This document shows, piece by piece, positions 22,660 through 36,090 of a DNA stretch of 64,000 nucleotides. Positions within the stretch are counted from its first letter, which is position 1, and each line of letters begins with the position of its first letter. This DNA is from Zhengitettix transpicula (Eukaryota; Arthropoda; Insecta; Orthoptera; Tetrigidae): NCBI GenBank assembly GCA_037074705.1, contig CM073593.1:102633738-102697737 (forward strand), written 5' to 3'. The position numbers and the translations under genes were made by a program. Below the pieces are notes generated by a model. The model saw only the letters and a program-made list of their open reading frames with translations, was not told where the DNA came from and searched no databases.

Positions 22660-23300
22660 GTTACCCGAAAAAGTATTTAATTCTATATTAATCTTTAGTC
22701 AAGAAGTGATTTAACCTAAATCTAACTGTTCCTAGTTCCGTACATACTTTCGACCGATAGTGCATTAATTCAACAGCTGTAAAATACATTGAATTTTATT
22801 GCATCAGTCTCAACAAAGATACATCTGAATTTATTAACGAATACTTAAATATACTCCTTGAGTACTGCAGGATATAATTGTCCCTCAGTCTTCAGACATT
22901 ACGAAAGATTAAATTGATGACATTCTTAGCTAGATTCACAATGTAAACAAAGTCTCCATATTGCAGACACTAAGATGGCACGAAAATTAACTTACATTTT
23001 CCGCTAGGATAGTAAAGAATTTTGTATTGTTTTTTATTATCATTCGATGGTGGATTACTGGATATAATTATACTTTTTATTCAAACTATTTCTGCTTTAT
23101 TTCATTACGAAATAAGTTACTGTTTTGTTGTTGCGCAGTCTGCGTGTGTTGTGACGTCACGGTCTCCTTTGCGTGCAGTAATTTGGGGTTTCTCAACCCC
23201 CCCCCCACACACCCACAGTACCGTTTCTCGTGTTTGTAATGATATATATACTAAGTTTTGTTTCGCTCTGACCACGCGTTAAAATTTGTAAATAATATTT
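22660..23300 (+). mobile_element. Family C LINE-like repeat
   Basis: Collinear with the inverted copy at 55.2-55.67 kb ('cctaaatctaactgttccta', 'gatagtgcattaattcaaca', 'tactccttgagtactgcagg') and with the copy at 15.76 kb through 'gtgacgtcacggtctc' and 'gaccacgcgttaaaatttgt'. It contains a C11 tract near 23196-23206. Short frames inside are repeat-derived. Confidence 0.6.
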
Positions 23301-23884
23301 TATTATATATATTAAAATAAATTAAATTGAATATTTGAATTTCAATTACTTAATGTACTCTTTAATAATTATTTGCGTTAAACTTGTGGTATTATTAATT
23401 ACTACAAAAATAAAATGACCTTGAATTTTACTGCTTCTGTATATTTAACAGCTTCAAATTAAATTAGATATTTACCTGATATCAATTAAAATTACACAGA
23501 TAAAATACCTAATTGGTCAGAAAATGTAATCTACATTAAAAAAATAATGTTTCATCCAGTATTAGGGACTTAATCGGGTGATAAATTAAAAACATCTAAA
23601 ATATATTCTTATTAAAAGTTCATCATATATAATTTTTATAACTATTTCAATATTTTTAAAATTTTGTTTGTTTTTATTTTCAAACAAAATTAAGGTAATT
23701 TTTTACAACAAGAAGGTTTTGTTAAGTTTTATTTTGATACCAGATGAATTCCAATGTAATGTTTCGATGTGTTGAAATATAGATTATACTTAATATTTCT
23801 AATTGATTGGCTGTAGAATTAATTTAGCTTGAATAATTATTTACCCAAGTACATTTAAAATGTGTAATTAGGTCAAATTATAAT
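23301..23884. other. AT-rich non-coding stretch
   Basis: Nothing is recognised between the family C repeat and the inverted repeat at 23.9 kb. Confidence 0.5.
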
Positions 23885-24022
23885 TTAATTAATTTAACTT
23901 AACTGCATGTTTCGGTCCTAATGTGGACGCTCATCAGGTTTTTAAATGATTATATAAAAATATAAACCTGATGAGGGTCCACATTAGGACCGAAACATGT
24001 AGTGATGTTTAATTAATTGAAT
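23885..24022. mobile_element. Inverted repeat with hammerhead-like hairpins in both arms
   Basis: Arm 1 (about 23885-23940, minus) and arm 2 (about 23965-24022, plus) are inverted copies around a ~25-bp AT centre. Each carries CTGATGA, one base, a GTCC-type stem, loop ACATTA, GGACC, then GAAACATG (minus 23906-23937; plus 23968-23999). The arms differ by one base in the stem. The structure parallels the 6.0-kb element with a completely different stem sequence. Confidence 0.6.
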
Positions 24023-27018
24023 TATTATTAAACCGTATAATTTTTTACTTCAGTTCTCATTTATTTAACGAGAAATTAATGCAACACGTTTCGTTTATAA
24101 TTTGAAAAATTTAAAGGTGCTTTACAATTGATGGTTGTAAAGATACTATAATAAATAAATAAATGTTCTTTTTTATGCTCTTAAAAGTCATTAAATACGC
24201 AGTAATTGTTTTAATTTCCAAAACCATTTTTTTTATGGTTTTTACACTATTTTTAGAAAATATATTTAACTCAAATATTCTTTTGTAGTATTTATGCTCA
24301 TGATGGATTGTTTTTATTACTCAATATATTGTGTTCATTTAATCTGTGTACCACTTTAATGTTTAATTGTATTTATAATTGAATAAAAAAATTGAATCTA
24401 AGATGTTTATTAAATTATTAACGAAACATTCCCTGATTTTTTAATTAATTGAAATTCACTAAAGGGTTTTTCAGTCACGTCTGTTTTATTTTCTCGATAA
24501 TTGCATCGCACTGACGAAAACACTCTTTAATGTTTTTTTTTTACTTATTTACTAATATTCTGCGTGGCTATAAATCTGAAGAAATTATAATTGATGTAAC
24601 TGATCCCTTATGTAGTCTTCCTTAAGTCTTGTCTTGTGTCTGCCTTCACTGATTTATCTTTCACTTGAGCAATAATTTTTTTCTTCGTCGAGGGGACTTT
24701 TTTAGCTACAGGAAAATATATTATGATTTTCCTGGGATGTGATTTTCACTGGTAGGATGGAAGGTTTAATTCGGTGAATACTCTGAAATATGTTGCAAGG
24801 CAATCCTTAAAAGCGACGGTATATATTTCCTTTTTTCAGGAGACGAAAGCTCCTCGGCCGCGACCACTATTCCGGAAGGTTAGGTTTACCCCCCCCCCCT
24901 CTTGCTCGTCCTTGCTGGGACGAATCCGTGGTCGCGGTAAGTGATCAGCCAGGAGTGACGAATGACAGGAGCAAGTGGCGCTTGGCTGAACGCCACGAGA
25001 CTTTCGTATGCAGCTCTGGTACGCGGCCATTGCCACCAGAAAGAGCACACGCCTACCAATTCAAAGCAAACCAGCCCAGACGACGTTACAGTGGTTGCAG
25101 ACAGACGACGTGACACGACAAACAGTATTAACGGAGAAGCCATTACTAACAGTACCGCCGAGTTTGGTGAATGAAAGGTGCTACAGCGTGTCTGTACGAC
25201 GATTATGGACATGTAAGAAGAGACAACCGCCGTGGAGAGTGTGCTATATGAATTACACCATATGGGTGACTGCCTACCTGAACGATGTAGCAATCGTAAA
25301 AATAACAGTCACGTTACAATATGAATTTGGGTTCTCTGATACTCTAAATTATTTATGAAAATAATTTTATATCCATAGTATCACTAAAATAATCAATTCT
25401 ATATGAGAAATATATTTACTGGGGTAAAAACCGAGAAGAATTACGTTCCTACGAAGATTTCCGGACGCTTCCATTAATTTTTCCGATATAGAAACTTCGC
25501 AATTCACGCACAATTCACCAATACGTGTCTCGATAAAATGAATAATTACATCCGATGTCTCACGAGTTACTTGCAAATTCCGTACGTACGTCTGATTGCG
25601 TCAAAAAGACCTTCGACACTCCGGGGAACTGAAACAACTTCCTCCTCCTCCTCCTCTTCCTCGAAGCTGACGTTATTTATAGCTGACATGAAATTATCCG
25701 AAAATAGCACCCAAGAAATATATCGGGGCTTAATTTATACATGCAATTTGTTAGAAGGACGGAAAGACACGTTTAAAGAGACAAATTAGGTATTTACAAA
25801 TTGCGTCAATTTTAAAATCTCCAACGAAGGTCTTACTAAAATATTTTCTCGCCATGAGTAAATTAGCTAATATTTAATGCATAATTAATGGTAAAATTAA
25901 TTGGATCATACTATACATTTATTTTACATGAATCGTTTTCGAAGGAAAATTTACATTTATATATTTTTTCTTGGCTCCAAATTTTTATTTCAGTCACATT
26001 TTTAAATTACTTGGTCTTGTTAAATTCCCTTAATAATTTTGAATTTTAAAGGTGCAGTCGGAAATATTCTTAATCATCTGTAGACCCTATTATAACCACA
26101 TCATAATTAATGCCATGTATGTATATAAATTTAATAATACCTATTTAATAAATAATTAATTACTATGAAAGGCGGAAAATTTTCTTATTTACTTTTCAAA
26201 AATAATCTTAATAATTATAATTATCTGGAATATAATTAAATATATGAATAAACCGTACATTTAGCGCATACTTATTAAATACTGCTCAAAATTTGCTTAT
26301 GTAACATCAGTTTTTAACGTGATATTATGAATATTATTTATGCTACTCCAAATCCATTATATAACTGTAAAAATATTAAATTAAGGACTTGAAGTTGTGC
26401 AGTTTTTTTCAGATAATCAATTAAAAATTAATTTATACTTTTGTCTAGAATTATAATCTATATGAGGTTCTTATTAAAATGAAAATGTTATATCAAAAAG
26501 TATCCATTTTTTTTACTAATGATTATTACAAATTTTAGAATATTTTCCATAAATAAATATGATAAAAACATTTGGAATGGAATAAAAAATCTATAATTAT
26601 TTTATAAATAATTAGATACTAATTTATTTGAATCGGATTAAAAAATTTTAAAAAGAAGAGGCGAATAATTTTGTAAATTAAACCACAATGTTGCTTAAGA
26701 CATTAAGAACGTATTTTCACGTGTGACGCTGAGTCAAAATCATTTAATTAGGAATTTTTCTTGTCATCTCACCATTCAGAAATTTTTATTCCAGTTTATA
26801 TTTTCATTATTATGAAAATTCAATGAAGAAGTGTATTAAAATAAATCAAATAAAATGATGAGTAACGTTACAGGTTTTTTCTAGTCTGATTCCATCTAAC
26901 AGTAATTTTCGTTTTGAAATGATTCTCGAAGTTAGAGAAACGTCATGCCACTTTTATATACACAAAAATTATTGGACTGCAAAATCTTGTTTGCATTTGG
27001 AAAAGTTAATTTTTTTTT
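24023..27018. other. Non-coding stretch with an ORF-bearing block at 24.83-25.36 kb
   Basis: The 24.83-25.36 kb block has balanced composition, is entered through 'tttccttttttcag' on the plus strand, and holds frames of 116 (plus) and 135 (minus) codons. Neither gives a recognisable domain, and stop-free length on both strands reflects composition. A (TCC)n patch lies at 25640-25660. From 25.8 to 26.9 kb the sequence is very AT-rich and empty. Confidence 0.35.
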
Positions 27019-27559
27019 AGGGCAACAGGCTACATGAGGGTGATCCACATTGGGCAACTCCCCTTTAATAGCAGAGGAAGGGATTTGAAAGGGGGATGCG
27101 GAAGGGTAGAAGAGGGTAGCCAAGGGTTACTAGGGCCCCCGGGCTGTGGTTTAAGGGTCCTACCCGGCATACGCCTATAGAAATGCAGGGAAAACCCTAG
27201 AAAAACCTGCATCAGGTAGGTCGGGCATTGGGTACTTGTCCGACGCCCTTCCGATAGCGGGAGAGGAGTTTGCTGTGGGGACGCAGCATTCCCTTCTCCG
27301 TGCCTCGACCAGTTTAGGAGGCAGCTGTCCGACTATTCCAATGGGAATAGTGGACAACTCTTACCGTATGCCCAAGGTCTGTGACCCCGGAACATACACC
27401 TCTCAAAACAGGCCGAGGTGCCTCGGCTTGTGGGAACCTTAGTTCAAAAACGGAGAGGAAAAGGCATACCCAAAGGTAACTACTTCGTATTTCTCCTAAA
27501 AGGTTGTGCCTGCGAGAGAACATCCCTCGCAGGTTACCTGCGAGAGAATCCTTTCGCAG
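27019..27559 (+). mobile_element. Family A repeat, near full-length with terminal hairpin
   Basis: Runs from 'agggcaacaggctacatgag' to beyond 'aacggagaggaaaaggcat', then through a tail with perfect inverted sequences: CCTGCGAG and CTCGCAGG at 27509-27533 form an 8-bp hairpin, and a second CTGCGAG follows at 27538. The hairpin tail is shared with the copy at 57.05-57.6 kb (minus strand), so it belongs to the element. No protein is recognisable. Confidence 0.75.
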
Positions 27560-28504
27560 CTTTGATTCATAAAATAAATTTATTAATAATTCATTTATTT
27601 AATTCGTCATTCGTGATTTTAGGAATGAGATAACAAATAAATTGCTTTCCTGTGTCTAGAAATATGTTTTAAAAATCTTTTTATATGATATATTAGTGTG
27701 CTTAATATCCTACTTTTAATTTTTGATAATTACATAATAATAATATCCATTTCATGGTGAGTGAATAACTGGGATTGGTGACAACGCTGAAAATCTGGTG
27801 TTGTCCAAAGTGAAACTAGAAGGTTATTTATTTACGTATCCTACTCGCCGTATCTGTTGGGAAACCAAAGGCGTTTCAGCGTCCCAACTGACCATGAAAC
27901 AGGAATAAAAAAAACAGTTGGCCAGTAAATTTTGTCATAATTTGCAATCTTCTGGTTCGAGATCAAAGGCGGACGATGGAGAAATGCATGAGCGACCCTG
28001 TCAGACCCTGAGGCATATCAGAACATAAAACTGGACACAGATGTTCCAGCTCATGACCTCACGAAGTGAACATCAGTAGGGTTCTGAGGCAAGACAGACC
28101 TGACGAGAAGGGGGTACAAGGTTCAAAGAGATACCAGAAATCCATCCGGGAATATCACCGTCAAGAATAACGTCTGTCTAAGTTTGATTGAATTACACAT
28201 ATGGTTTTTGGGTTATTTCTGATCCCATGGGATTCCTCCAGATTTTATCTCCACTGGAGACGGACCGCATTATCATATTATTTATTACACAACTGCTCAT
28301 TACGTTTTCTAAAAATATTTTACATCGACTTACACCTTGTACTACCATTTTTATCAATGTCGGATCCCGCGGGGAAAATTAAACCCTTAAATATGTCAAC
28401 CAAGATCATCAAGCAATGACTCGTGGAAATCCAATCGAATAATTCCTGACTACCTGGTCAAATCGTTGCCCAAATGTTGAATTGGAAACATTTTTTTCAC
28501 TTCA
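27560..28504. other. Non-coding stretch, possible old element body
   Basis: No gene. The part from about 27.95 to 28.5 kb is GC-richer and leads directly into the hammerhead-like 3' end at 28.51 kb, so it may be the body of the same retroelement. No protein is recognised. Confidence 0.35.
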
Positions 28505-28628
28505 CTTCACCTGAAGAAGATGGCGGTGCAAGCCATCGAAACATTGTGTTTACAAAACTACGCTACCCGGTTGGAATCCCGAGAAAACTTCATCCAGCAA
28601 CTACGCCGGGAAAACCTACGTTCCATAT
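28505..28628 (+). mobile_element. Retroelement 3' end with hammerhead-like hairpin
   Basis: CACCTGAAGA, A, stem GATGGC, loop GGTGCAA, stem GCCATC, then GAAACATTG (28511-28546). It is followed by 'ctacgctacccggttggaat' and 'ctacgccgggaaaacctacg' and then a T-rich run. The layout matches the ends of arthropod retroelements as I remember them; the assignment is an inference. Confidence 0.5.
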
Positions 28629-31600
28629 TTTTTTTTAAAATCTGGCAACATTTGAAAACTTAAATTTTCGATGACTGAAGGGTGACATAATATTTCAGAT
28701 ATTGAATTAAATATGTAAATTAGCCCAAAAAGCCTGAAAAAATTGTTTACGGTCACTTCTATAAATCTAAATGTAAATTATGTTATAACATAATGAATTT
28801 ATATGCAATTAAACATTTTTGATATTTAAATTAATTTTAATAATTAAATGAATTCTTTATAATGACACAAAGTTATGAAGATTATTTTTATTAATTTAAC
28901 AGGCGAATAAACGTATATTAATTTAGGTATATTGTGTGTTTATTGAAGAGGTTTCGGAGTTTGCAAGAAATAAAAAATGTTAACTATAAAAAATATTTAT
29001 AAATAGTTGTAAATCCTAGTTAATTAATGGAGCATATTACTCGCTGAAACATTTCGTAGACAGATCCTCTTTAATAAGTAGTTTTCTGGTATCCGCTATT
29101 CAAGTTCTGCTATTATTTTACGATTATAACCTTCTAGAATTTAACTGCCGATTTATTTTATTTTCCATGTTCTATGGGAATCGATGTAAGATTTTCTGTT
29201 TGAAACGCCGTTGAATTAAAATTGAATATTAACTACTATTTACTGTTATATTAATATCCTTAACGTGGTTTTAAATTATATAATTTACAATATTTGTTTT
29301 TTTAAACTCTGTAGTTGTAATAATTTATTAATTTCATTTTATCTTATATTATGTCGTATTCTATTTCCTCGGCCGAGGACTAATGGAATGAATAATAAAT
29401 GTAAATCATTATGGCATAAAATTCTTCATTAGTCGTATATTAATTAATTGAACTAATAAACAACTGTCTCGGACTTTATTGGCTAATAAAGTTTTTTTTA
29501 TTTCAAGATGTCGTTAGTTAGAGGAGATTTCCGAATAGCAACGCACTTGAAGTGCGTACGACGATTTACTCAGGTGCGTAAGGCAAGTCACGCAGGTGGC
29601 TGCTTCTCTACTTAGGATAATGCGTGCCCTCGTCCCACTTAAATATATTACGCATTGACTATAGCGCGAGATTTTTTTTTCTCTCTCTCTATTTCTCTCT
29701 CTCTCTCTCTCTCTCAATATGAAACTAGGCTCCGGCGGGGAGAATTTGCCTTTTTTTTTCTGAGCAATGTCCACACATATTGCTTTCTTTCCCAGCCTTG
29801 AGAGCAAACGTTGACCGTGGACAAGGGCACTTCTTTATTTGGTCGTTTCCCGTTCCAAGAGAGAATGTGTAATGGGGAATTGGCAAACATATCTCACCAA
29901 ATATTACTTCAGGCCGGTCGACTTCAAGCGGACACATTAATTTCAGGCGTCTGTCAGGGAAACTCAATGTTTCGACACGTTAGTTTATGGAAGCGAGTTT
30001 GATTTTTCATTTTATCAAATTAATGCCCCGTTTTAAAGTTGACAGCATCAAATGAAATAACAGCGTAAAATGTAAATATAAAGAAACATTCATGATACTA
30101 TACCTTAAAATAGACGTGGACTAGGAAAGAACAAGAAAGAGAAAAATAATATTTATTATTAAACAATAAAATATTATCATGGTTTAATGGTTTTATTATT
30201 AATCGCAATTTTATATAAACGTTTTTAATAATTTTTTTCACAAAAATTCTTTATTATTTTTAATTTATTCTGAGCGTGGACCACTGTACTATGAAATATA
30301 TATTAAAGACATTTTAAATTACAGGATTACACGCCTGAGATTTGTTTAAAAGCTCGTCTTTCTGTTATTGATATTTACATATTAATATAATCTAATTATC
30401 TTTAATGTTTTATTCTATAATTAATGACCAATAAATAGTTATATATTTTCTCAAATTATTTATTACCAATAGAATGACTATATTTTTACATAAAGCACAG
30501 GAACTTTAAAAGTAACAATTTTTAAAAAAATTATTTTGTGGTAGAAACTTTCGTCATTGCCACTATCAACTTTATTTTCCTGAATAATTTTTATATAATT
30601 ACAACAAGGATTTAGGAAAACGAATTTGGTGATGTAATTGAAGAAATAATCATCGCCAAAATAAATGGTTTAATTATTATACCTTTTTATTTTTCACATA
30701 TATGAAATAATTCGACAGTCTCAATAAATTGACACTAAACTGTTGAAATCAAAATATCTTTAACTTTAAGTCTACTGAAAGCAAAAAATAAAAAATTTAA
30801 AGCCCTAATAAAACTAATGAGTTTCGTGTAGTAAAGAAAGACACTAAATTACCCGTATTAAAAATTACTTTACCCTGGTAATTTCGGGCACGAAAGACAC
30901 AATAATGGTATCTTCGTCGATCTATAATTATCTTAAGTCGTAGTTACTGGCAATAAATTATCGCATTATTCTTGAATTAAATTGAAAAATAAATAGAACA
31001 CCATTATAAAATTAAAAAAAAAATTAAAATAAATGATTGTAGTTGAACTTTGAAAATAAATCCGATTTTAATCGGTACGCGGAATAATCCGCGGATTACG
31101 ATTCTTAAGTATTACCAATCTTGGAATAATCCGCTGACGGTGACAAAGTACGACCTGTTTATCAAAATCGGAGGAAATTAATGATTTTTCACCTTAAATA
31201 ATTTTATAATGAACGTAAAGAAAGGTAGAGAGCCATCAGCGTGTGTTCAGAACTAAGTTACAATTGAAAGATTAAAAATGAGGAATGGATACGTTTAAAT
31301 AATTGTTTTGAGAAAAATGTTATCTTTAATGAAGAAAACAGACTGTAAGTGCAGAATATAACTGAATTTAAGACAAAATGCGGAGAAAAGAATGGGAACG
31401 GAATTCAAAGCTTCACATGTACGGGTTGAGAAAAATAGTCACGAAACTCTAAAATCATAGCGAAACACTTGGGGGGAAAAATGGTTGAGCAATAAAGATT
31501 TTTCTACTGTCTAATGTGGCATATTTTTAAATAATAACTAAAGGAAATAGTATAAACGGGGTGTTTCTTCTGCACGATTGATTTTATTGATTGAATTTAT

Positions 31601-32570
31601 TGATACCAAACACATCAACATTTTGAAACCGATCGAACACAAGACGTGTACATTACAACAACTTGTTTCCCATGACTTACTTTCTCTCAGTTTCCCACGT
31701 CCGAATCCTCTGAGAAAAGAAGCCGACACCAATAAATCCGTCAAGAGGGTTTGTCCAAAATTCAGATCACGTCCGTACGTCAATAGCTTCGTTCGGTTCC
31801 TCACACCATGTCCGATGGCTACGTGATGAGCCCATACGAATACCAATCATTCAGAACCTTCGTCGTTCTCTTGTCGTAGATTGCTCTGATGTATTTAATA
31901 CATTCTAGAGGAGTGCACGTCTGTTTCTAAAGGGGGGGGGGGGGGAATGGCATATCGATTGGAATAATAGCATCTGATGGCCAGTGGTGAAAATGTGATT
32001 TATAGTCAGCAAAGTCCTGCATTGAAAGTGAAGTGGAAAATGACCTGAATTCCGAATCAGAGTTAAATACCTCTTTAATTGAATGCTGTCTTGGAGGATT
32101 AAATGGAACAAAATACGGCAATGAATTACGTGACGCCTTTAACTACGTTTTAATTAATTATGTAGTAATAATAGTAGATTTCATTTTACATTCAAAAAAA
32201 AAATTTTTTTGTTCCAAAAATTAAGAATTATAAACGAAAGAAGCTTTCACGGAACAGGACAGCTTTTAAGAGATTGATGGAATTTTTCGGAAACGTTTTA
32301 AAATATTTTTACTCGTTTTGAATGAAACTTCACTGAATTTATCTACCAGTATTCTTAATTTTCTACACAATATTAACAACCATATCAAGGAATTTTACAT
32401 TCACGAGGGTGTTCCCTCTGTTATTACCAACTTGTGTAATTTGAGATGTCAACATACATTACGATGTATTCAGAAATCTGATGCAACTGAGGTCAAAGTT
32501 CGAAAGGGACTGGAAAGAGTTTCCGGACAGAATTTCATTGCTGAGTGATTCTGGTTATTCCATACGTTTC
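28629..32570. other. Mostly AT-rich non-coding stretch
   Basis: A (CT)n tract lies at 29681-29715 and a G14 tract at 31932-31945. Balanced patches at 29.5-30.0 and 31.6-31.9 kb have frames of up to 102 codons without motifs. 30.0-31.5 kb is very AT-rich. No RNA gene or known repeat is recognised. Confidence 0.4.
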
Positions 32571-33330
32571 TGTTCATCCAGCCTTAACATATTTTTTGTT
32601 GTTTATATTTGAATGTCTGTGAGCGGCGAGACCACAATAGTTATCTGATAATGTTTGCCCTGTTATGGGTTGGACTTTACCGTGGTTATTTGGACGCTTG
32701 CGAGGAGACGTGATCTGGTCGTCCTTTGAGCGGGGCCCCTTTTGCCGACAGCTGATGGCCTGATGGATCTGCCTGTTTACTTTTTTACGAGGCGCATACC
32801 TGGACCCGCGCAACTCGAGTTCTTGACCTCGAGCCTTATACAGGTTGTGCCGTAACACAGGTACCGAGTGCGACAGGTAGTCCAGGAGACTGGAATTTCG
32901 GCGTCACACAGCCTGGGCTGGCCTGGAGGATTGCGTGATCTACCGGCGGCCGACTCATTTTCCCCCCTGAGTGTGTTTGGACGTCGTGAACACGCAGGGA
33001 GGCGGGCGGGGAACTGGAAGACAAAATCGGCAAACGTCGTGGTCCAGTCTTCGTGTTGAGAAACCACTCTTATTCTTCTTCTTCTCGGACCTTCAAAACT
33101 GATTTCGGAACGGACGAAATTTATTAGCGCCTCCCGCGGCGTGGACAGGTTTCTCAAGTCGGAATTTCAATCTGGGAAATGGCGGGCAGTGAGTGGACGT
33201 GCGTGATTGTCTTCCAGTGTTTCCCAAAAAAAAATATATGAGGAGAAGTTGACCGCCCGTCGTGTGCACGGTTTCGTTCTGAGAAAGTTCCAGGTTCAGA
33301 ATTCGGCTGAACGAGTCTCACGCGTGATCA
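32571..33330. other. CpG-rich block (candidate regulatory region or untranslated exon)
   Basis: The strongest GC and CpG enrichment of the left two thirds of the window, about 700 bp, with many CpG in 'gcggcgtggac', 'ggcgggcgggg' and 'ccggcggccg' contexts. Frames of 94 and 126 codons on the minus strand show no domain. A plus-strand ATG at 33180 followed by GCA/GTGAGT could be a very short first coding exon, but nothing else supports that. A promoter-type CpG cluster is a possible reading. Confidence 0.3.
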
Positions 33331-33847
33331 ATCGGCGAGAGATTTGCTTAGACTAGTCTGGTCACAAGGCGGTGCACAAATTAGCATTGAATGCCGACCG
33401 AGAAGTTTGGCTCCGAGAATGTCTATAGAAAAAGCATTTTAAGATCATGGTAGAAGGTCAATAAAAGATCCGAAGCCCGCCAATAAGATGACCATGTCAT
33501 GCCTTTTGAACGGAATCTGGATCACATCAGAAGTACTGTAATGTGTGAAGTTACAAAAAAAAATTTAACTCTACCAGAGTGGGATAAACGTTAGGTAAAA
33601 AGATGGAAAAGCGAGAAATCAAAATGGTGCTTATTTCTACTCGCCTTAAATTCTCCAAAAAAATCCCTGTGATAACAAGAAAGATTAAAATGCTCCTTAA
33701 ATTTCTTATCCAAGCTTTCCTTGCAGAATTTAATGACAGCTTATTTAATTTAACTTATTATCTTGATAAATATCTGTGAATGAAGTCTCTATATATATTA
33801 ACACAATATATTGACATGACTTAAACACACCGCATTGATAAAATGAA
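33331..33847. other. Non-coding stretch
   Basis: AT-rich and unique as far as I can see; no gene or repeat is recognised. Confidence 0.45.
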
Positions 33848-34126
33848 AAAAATTACGTCTGATTGAAAATAATGAATAAGAAAGATAGCCAATACAGACA
33901 AAAAAGGGTAATATAAATACCAGACAACGTTTCTGTGGTCCGTGTTCCTTTCGTCAGGTGCTAAGGAGAGCCTAGAGCGACACAACTGCACTGGTCAGTT
34001 GACAACACTCAAAAGCTTTAGGCTCCTTCTTAGCATCTGACGAAAGGGACAAGGATCCCAGAAACGTTGTGTGGTATTTATATCACCCTTTTTTGTGTTT
34101 GTATTGGCTATCTTTCTTATTCTTCA
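33848..34126. mobile_element. Family B fold-back: inverted Penelope-like 3' ends
   Basis: The clearest family B copy. Arm 1 (about 33876-33975) and arm 2 (about 34018-34126) are inverted: 'gaataagaaagatagccaat' and 'attggctatctttcttattc' form the outer ends. Arm 2 carries CTGACGA, GGGA loop TCCC, GAAACGTT at 34036-34067, another hammerhead-core-like arrangement. The loop contains 'gcctagagcgacacaactgc'. No coding sequence. Confidence 0.75.
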
Positions 34127-35151
34127 CATCCCATTGATGTTCAAAAGCAATGCTGACATATTAAAATAAAATAAAATTTGAAATTCTGGCTGATAAATTG
34201 AAAAAAAATTAGGTTAATGTAAATCAATCAAACGACGTCAACTGCATTCATAAATGTCCTTTGCACAACTTTAATAATTTTTTGTAAAATATTACGACAG
34301 GTGGCCAAAAAAATGTATCATACTATTTAGAAAACTAAATCTAAATAAGTGATATTAATTTTTATTTAAGTAGATTAACACGAATTGAAAAGTGACGTAA
34401 CTCGTTTCTTTAAATATTGAAAAAAAATGATTTTGATATAGATGTTGCTATTAATAATTATTGGTATGTTCTAAATGATAGGAAACATATAGTGTTGTCA
34501 GAAAAAAATTTAAAAACATAAAGATTAATACGATTTTTCATCCTCAATCTGAGACTTCGTTAGGTCTACGGTTATTTCTTAAAAAATCGTCTGCTTTTAA
34601 TTTATTTACAATTATATTGAATTCAGACAAATAAAACTACGAATCGTACCAGAGATACGAAAAAAAAATTGGATGTTTAAAAACCTAAAAATTCTCAAAT
34701 TGATTTTGTCCCAGATTTATTCCTTTTTAGTTTGAAATCGTTACAAAAATAGTTAATTTAAATTCAGAGAAAACCTTTGAGTAGACATGAGAGAATTAAA
34801 TGCTTGCAAATAACATGGTTTGCTGAGTGTCCCATTTGGACTAGAGACAGGGTCTTCTAAATTAAGATTTGTGTCAAAGTCAGACGCCTAGACCAAGATT
34901 ACGAGCTTCGCGTTCCTTTTCACGAAGCCTACAACCGAAGAATTCTTATACAATTAATAAAAAAATCTGTAAACAGATTTTTGGCAATATGTTGAACTCT
35001 TTGATTTTTTAATTCTATGTTGGGAGCCACCGTTCAAATAAACTGGAATATATGCTAAATGCAAATTTGTGTATAAAATTTTACGAGGTTCCGCTACTTT
35101 CGTTTTCTCACAGCGGCATTAAAGTGTTAAAATAAGAAAATGTAAAAAGGA
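34127..35151. other. AT-rich non-coding stretch
   Basis: Nothing recognisable. Confidence 0.5.
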
Positions 35152-35408
35152 GAAACTCCTCTTCCGCTATCGGAAGGGCGTGGGACAAGTACCCAATGAC
35201 CAACCTACCTGATGCAGGTTTTTCTAGGGTTTTCCCTGCATCACTTTTAGGCGAATTGCCAGGTAGGATCCTTAAACCATAGCCCGGGGGCCGTAGTTAA
35301 CCCTTGGCTACCTTCCTCTACCCTTCCACATCCCCCCTTTCAAATCCCTTCCTATGCTATTAAAGGGGAGTTGCCACCATGTGGATTACCCTCATGTAGC
35401 CTGTTACA
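35152..35408 (-). mobile_element. Family A repeat, truncated
   Basis: Inverted relative to the other copies; covers only the 5' half of the family ('tccgctatcggaagggcgtg' to 'ctcatgtagcctgtta'). Truncation on the hairpin side means the copy cannot be complete. Confidence 0.75.
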
Positions 35409-35935
35409 TTAAAAGAAAGACAAAAAAAAGAAAGAAACAAGTTAGTGTCGAACTCTGTCGTAATTTTCACGTTTCTGTACACGAGAGAACAAATACGACG
35501 AGAGTTGGAACCATGCTTAATATTTTTTATTTCGTCTTATAATAAAACTGGTTGAATTCGTCTGATGTTTAGTTAAACTATTTTATAATTTACAAATTAA
35601 GTTTTTATATTTATTACAGTTTATTCCCTCCTTCAGTTTTTTCAACTTTGATTTAATACTCTTAATTATTATTTTCATACCATATTTCATGCTAATTTTT
35701 CTCTCAATTTAACTTATTAAATTTTCTGGATTTTATTAATATTTATACTTTTATTTTATGGGTAAATAAATATAAATTTAATGAATTATTCACGTAATTA
35801 TGTTAGTAAGTAATTTGATCCATGTCAGTCGTTTTATGTTTTTCATAGTGTAAAATCAAATTTCATAAACCCTATTGAGAGACTTCAAAAATGCGGAATG
35901 AGTCAATAAATGAATGTAAATTATGATAAAGGGAA
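35409..35935. other. AT-rich non-coding stretch
   Basis: No gene; lies between two repeats. Confidence 0.5.
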
Positions 35936-36090
35936 AAAATTTTCGTCTGATTGAAAATAATGAATAAGAAATTTACCAAATAATATAAAAACCGCACAAC
36001 GTTTCTGAGATCCTTTTCCCTTTCGTCAGGTGCTAAGAAGAGCCTAGAGCGACACAACTGCACTTGTCATTTGTCAAAACTCAAAAGCCT
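35936..36090 (-). mobile_element. Family B single arm
   Basis: One arm of the family B sequence, in reverse orientation: 'tgaataagaaatttaccaaa', 'cgcacaacgtttctgagatc', 'ccctttcgtcaggtgctaag', 'gcctagagcgacacaactgc'. The opposite arm is missing. Confidence 0.7.

Noticed and set aside
24836..25358. Frames of 116 (plus) and 135 (minus) codons
   Set aside because: Open on both strands at once, no recognisable domain; the balanced composition alone explains them.
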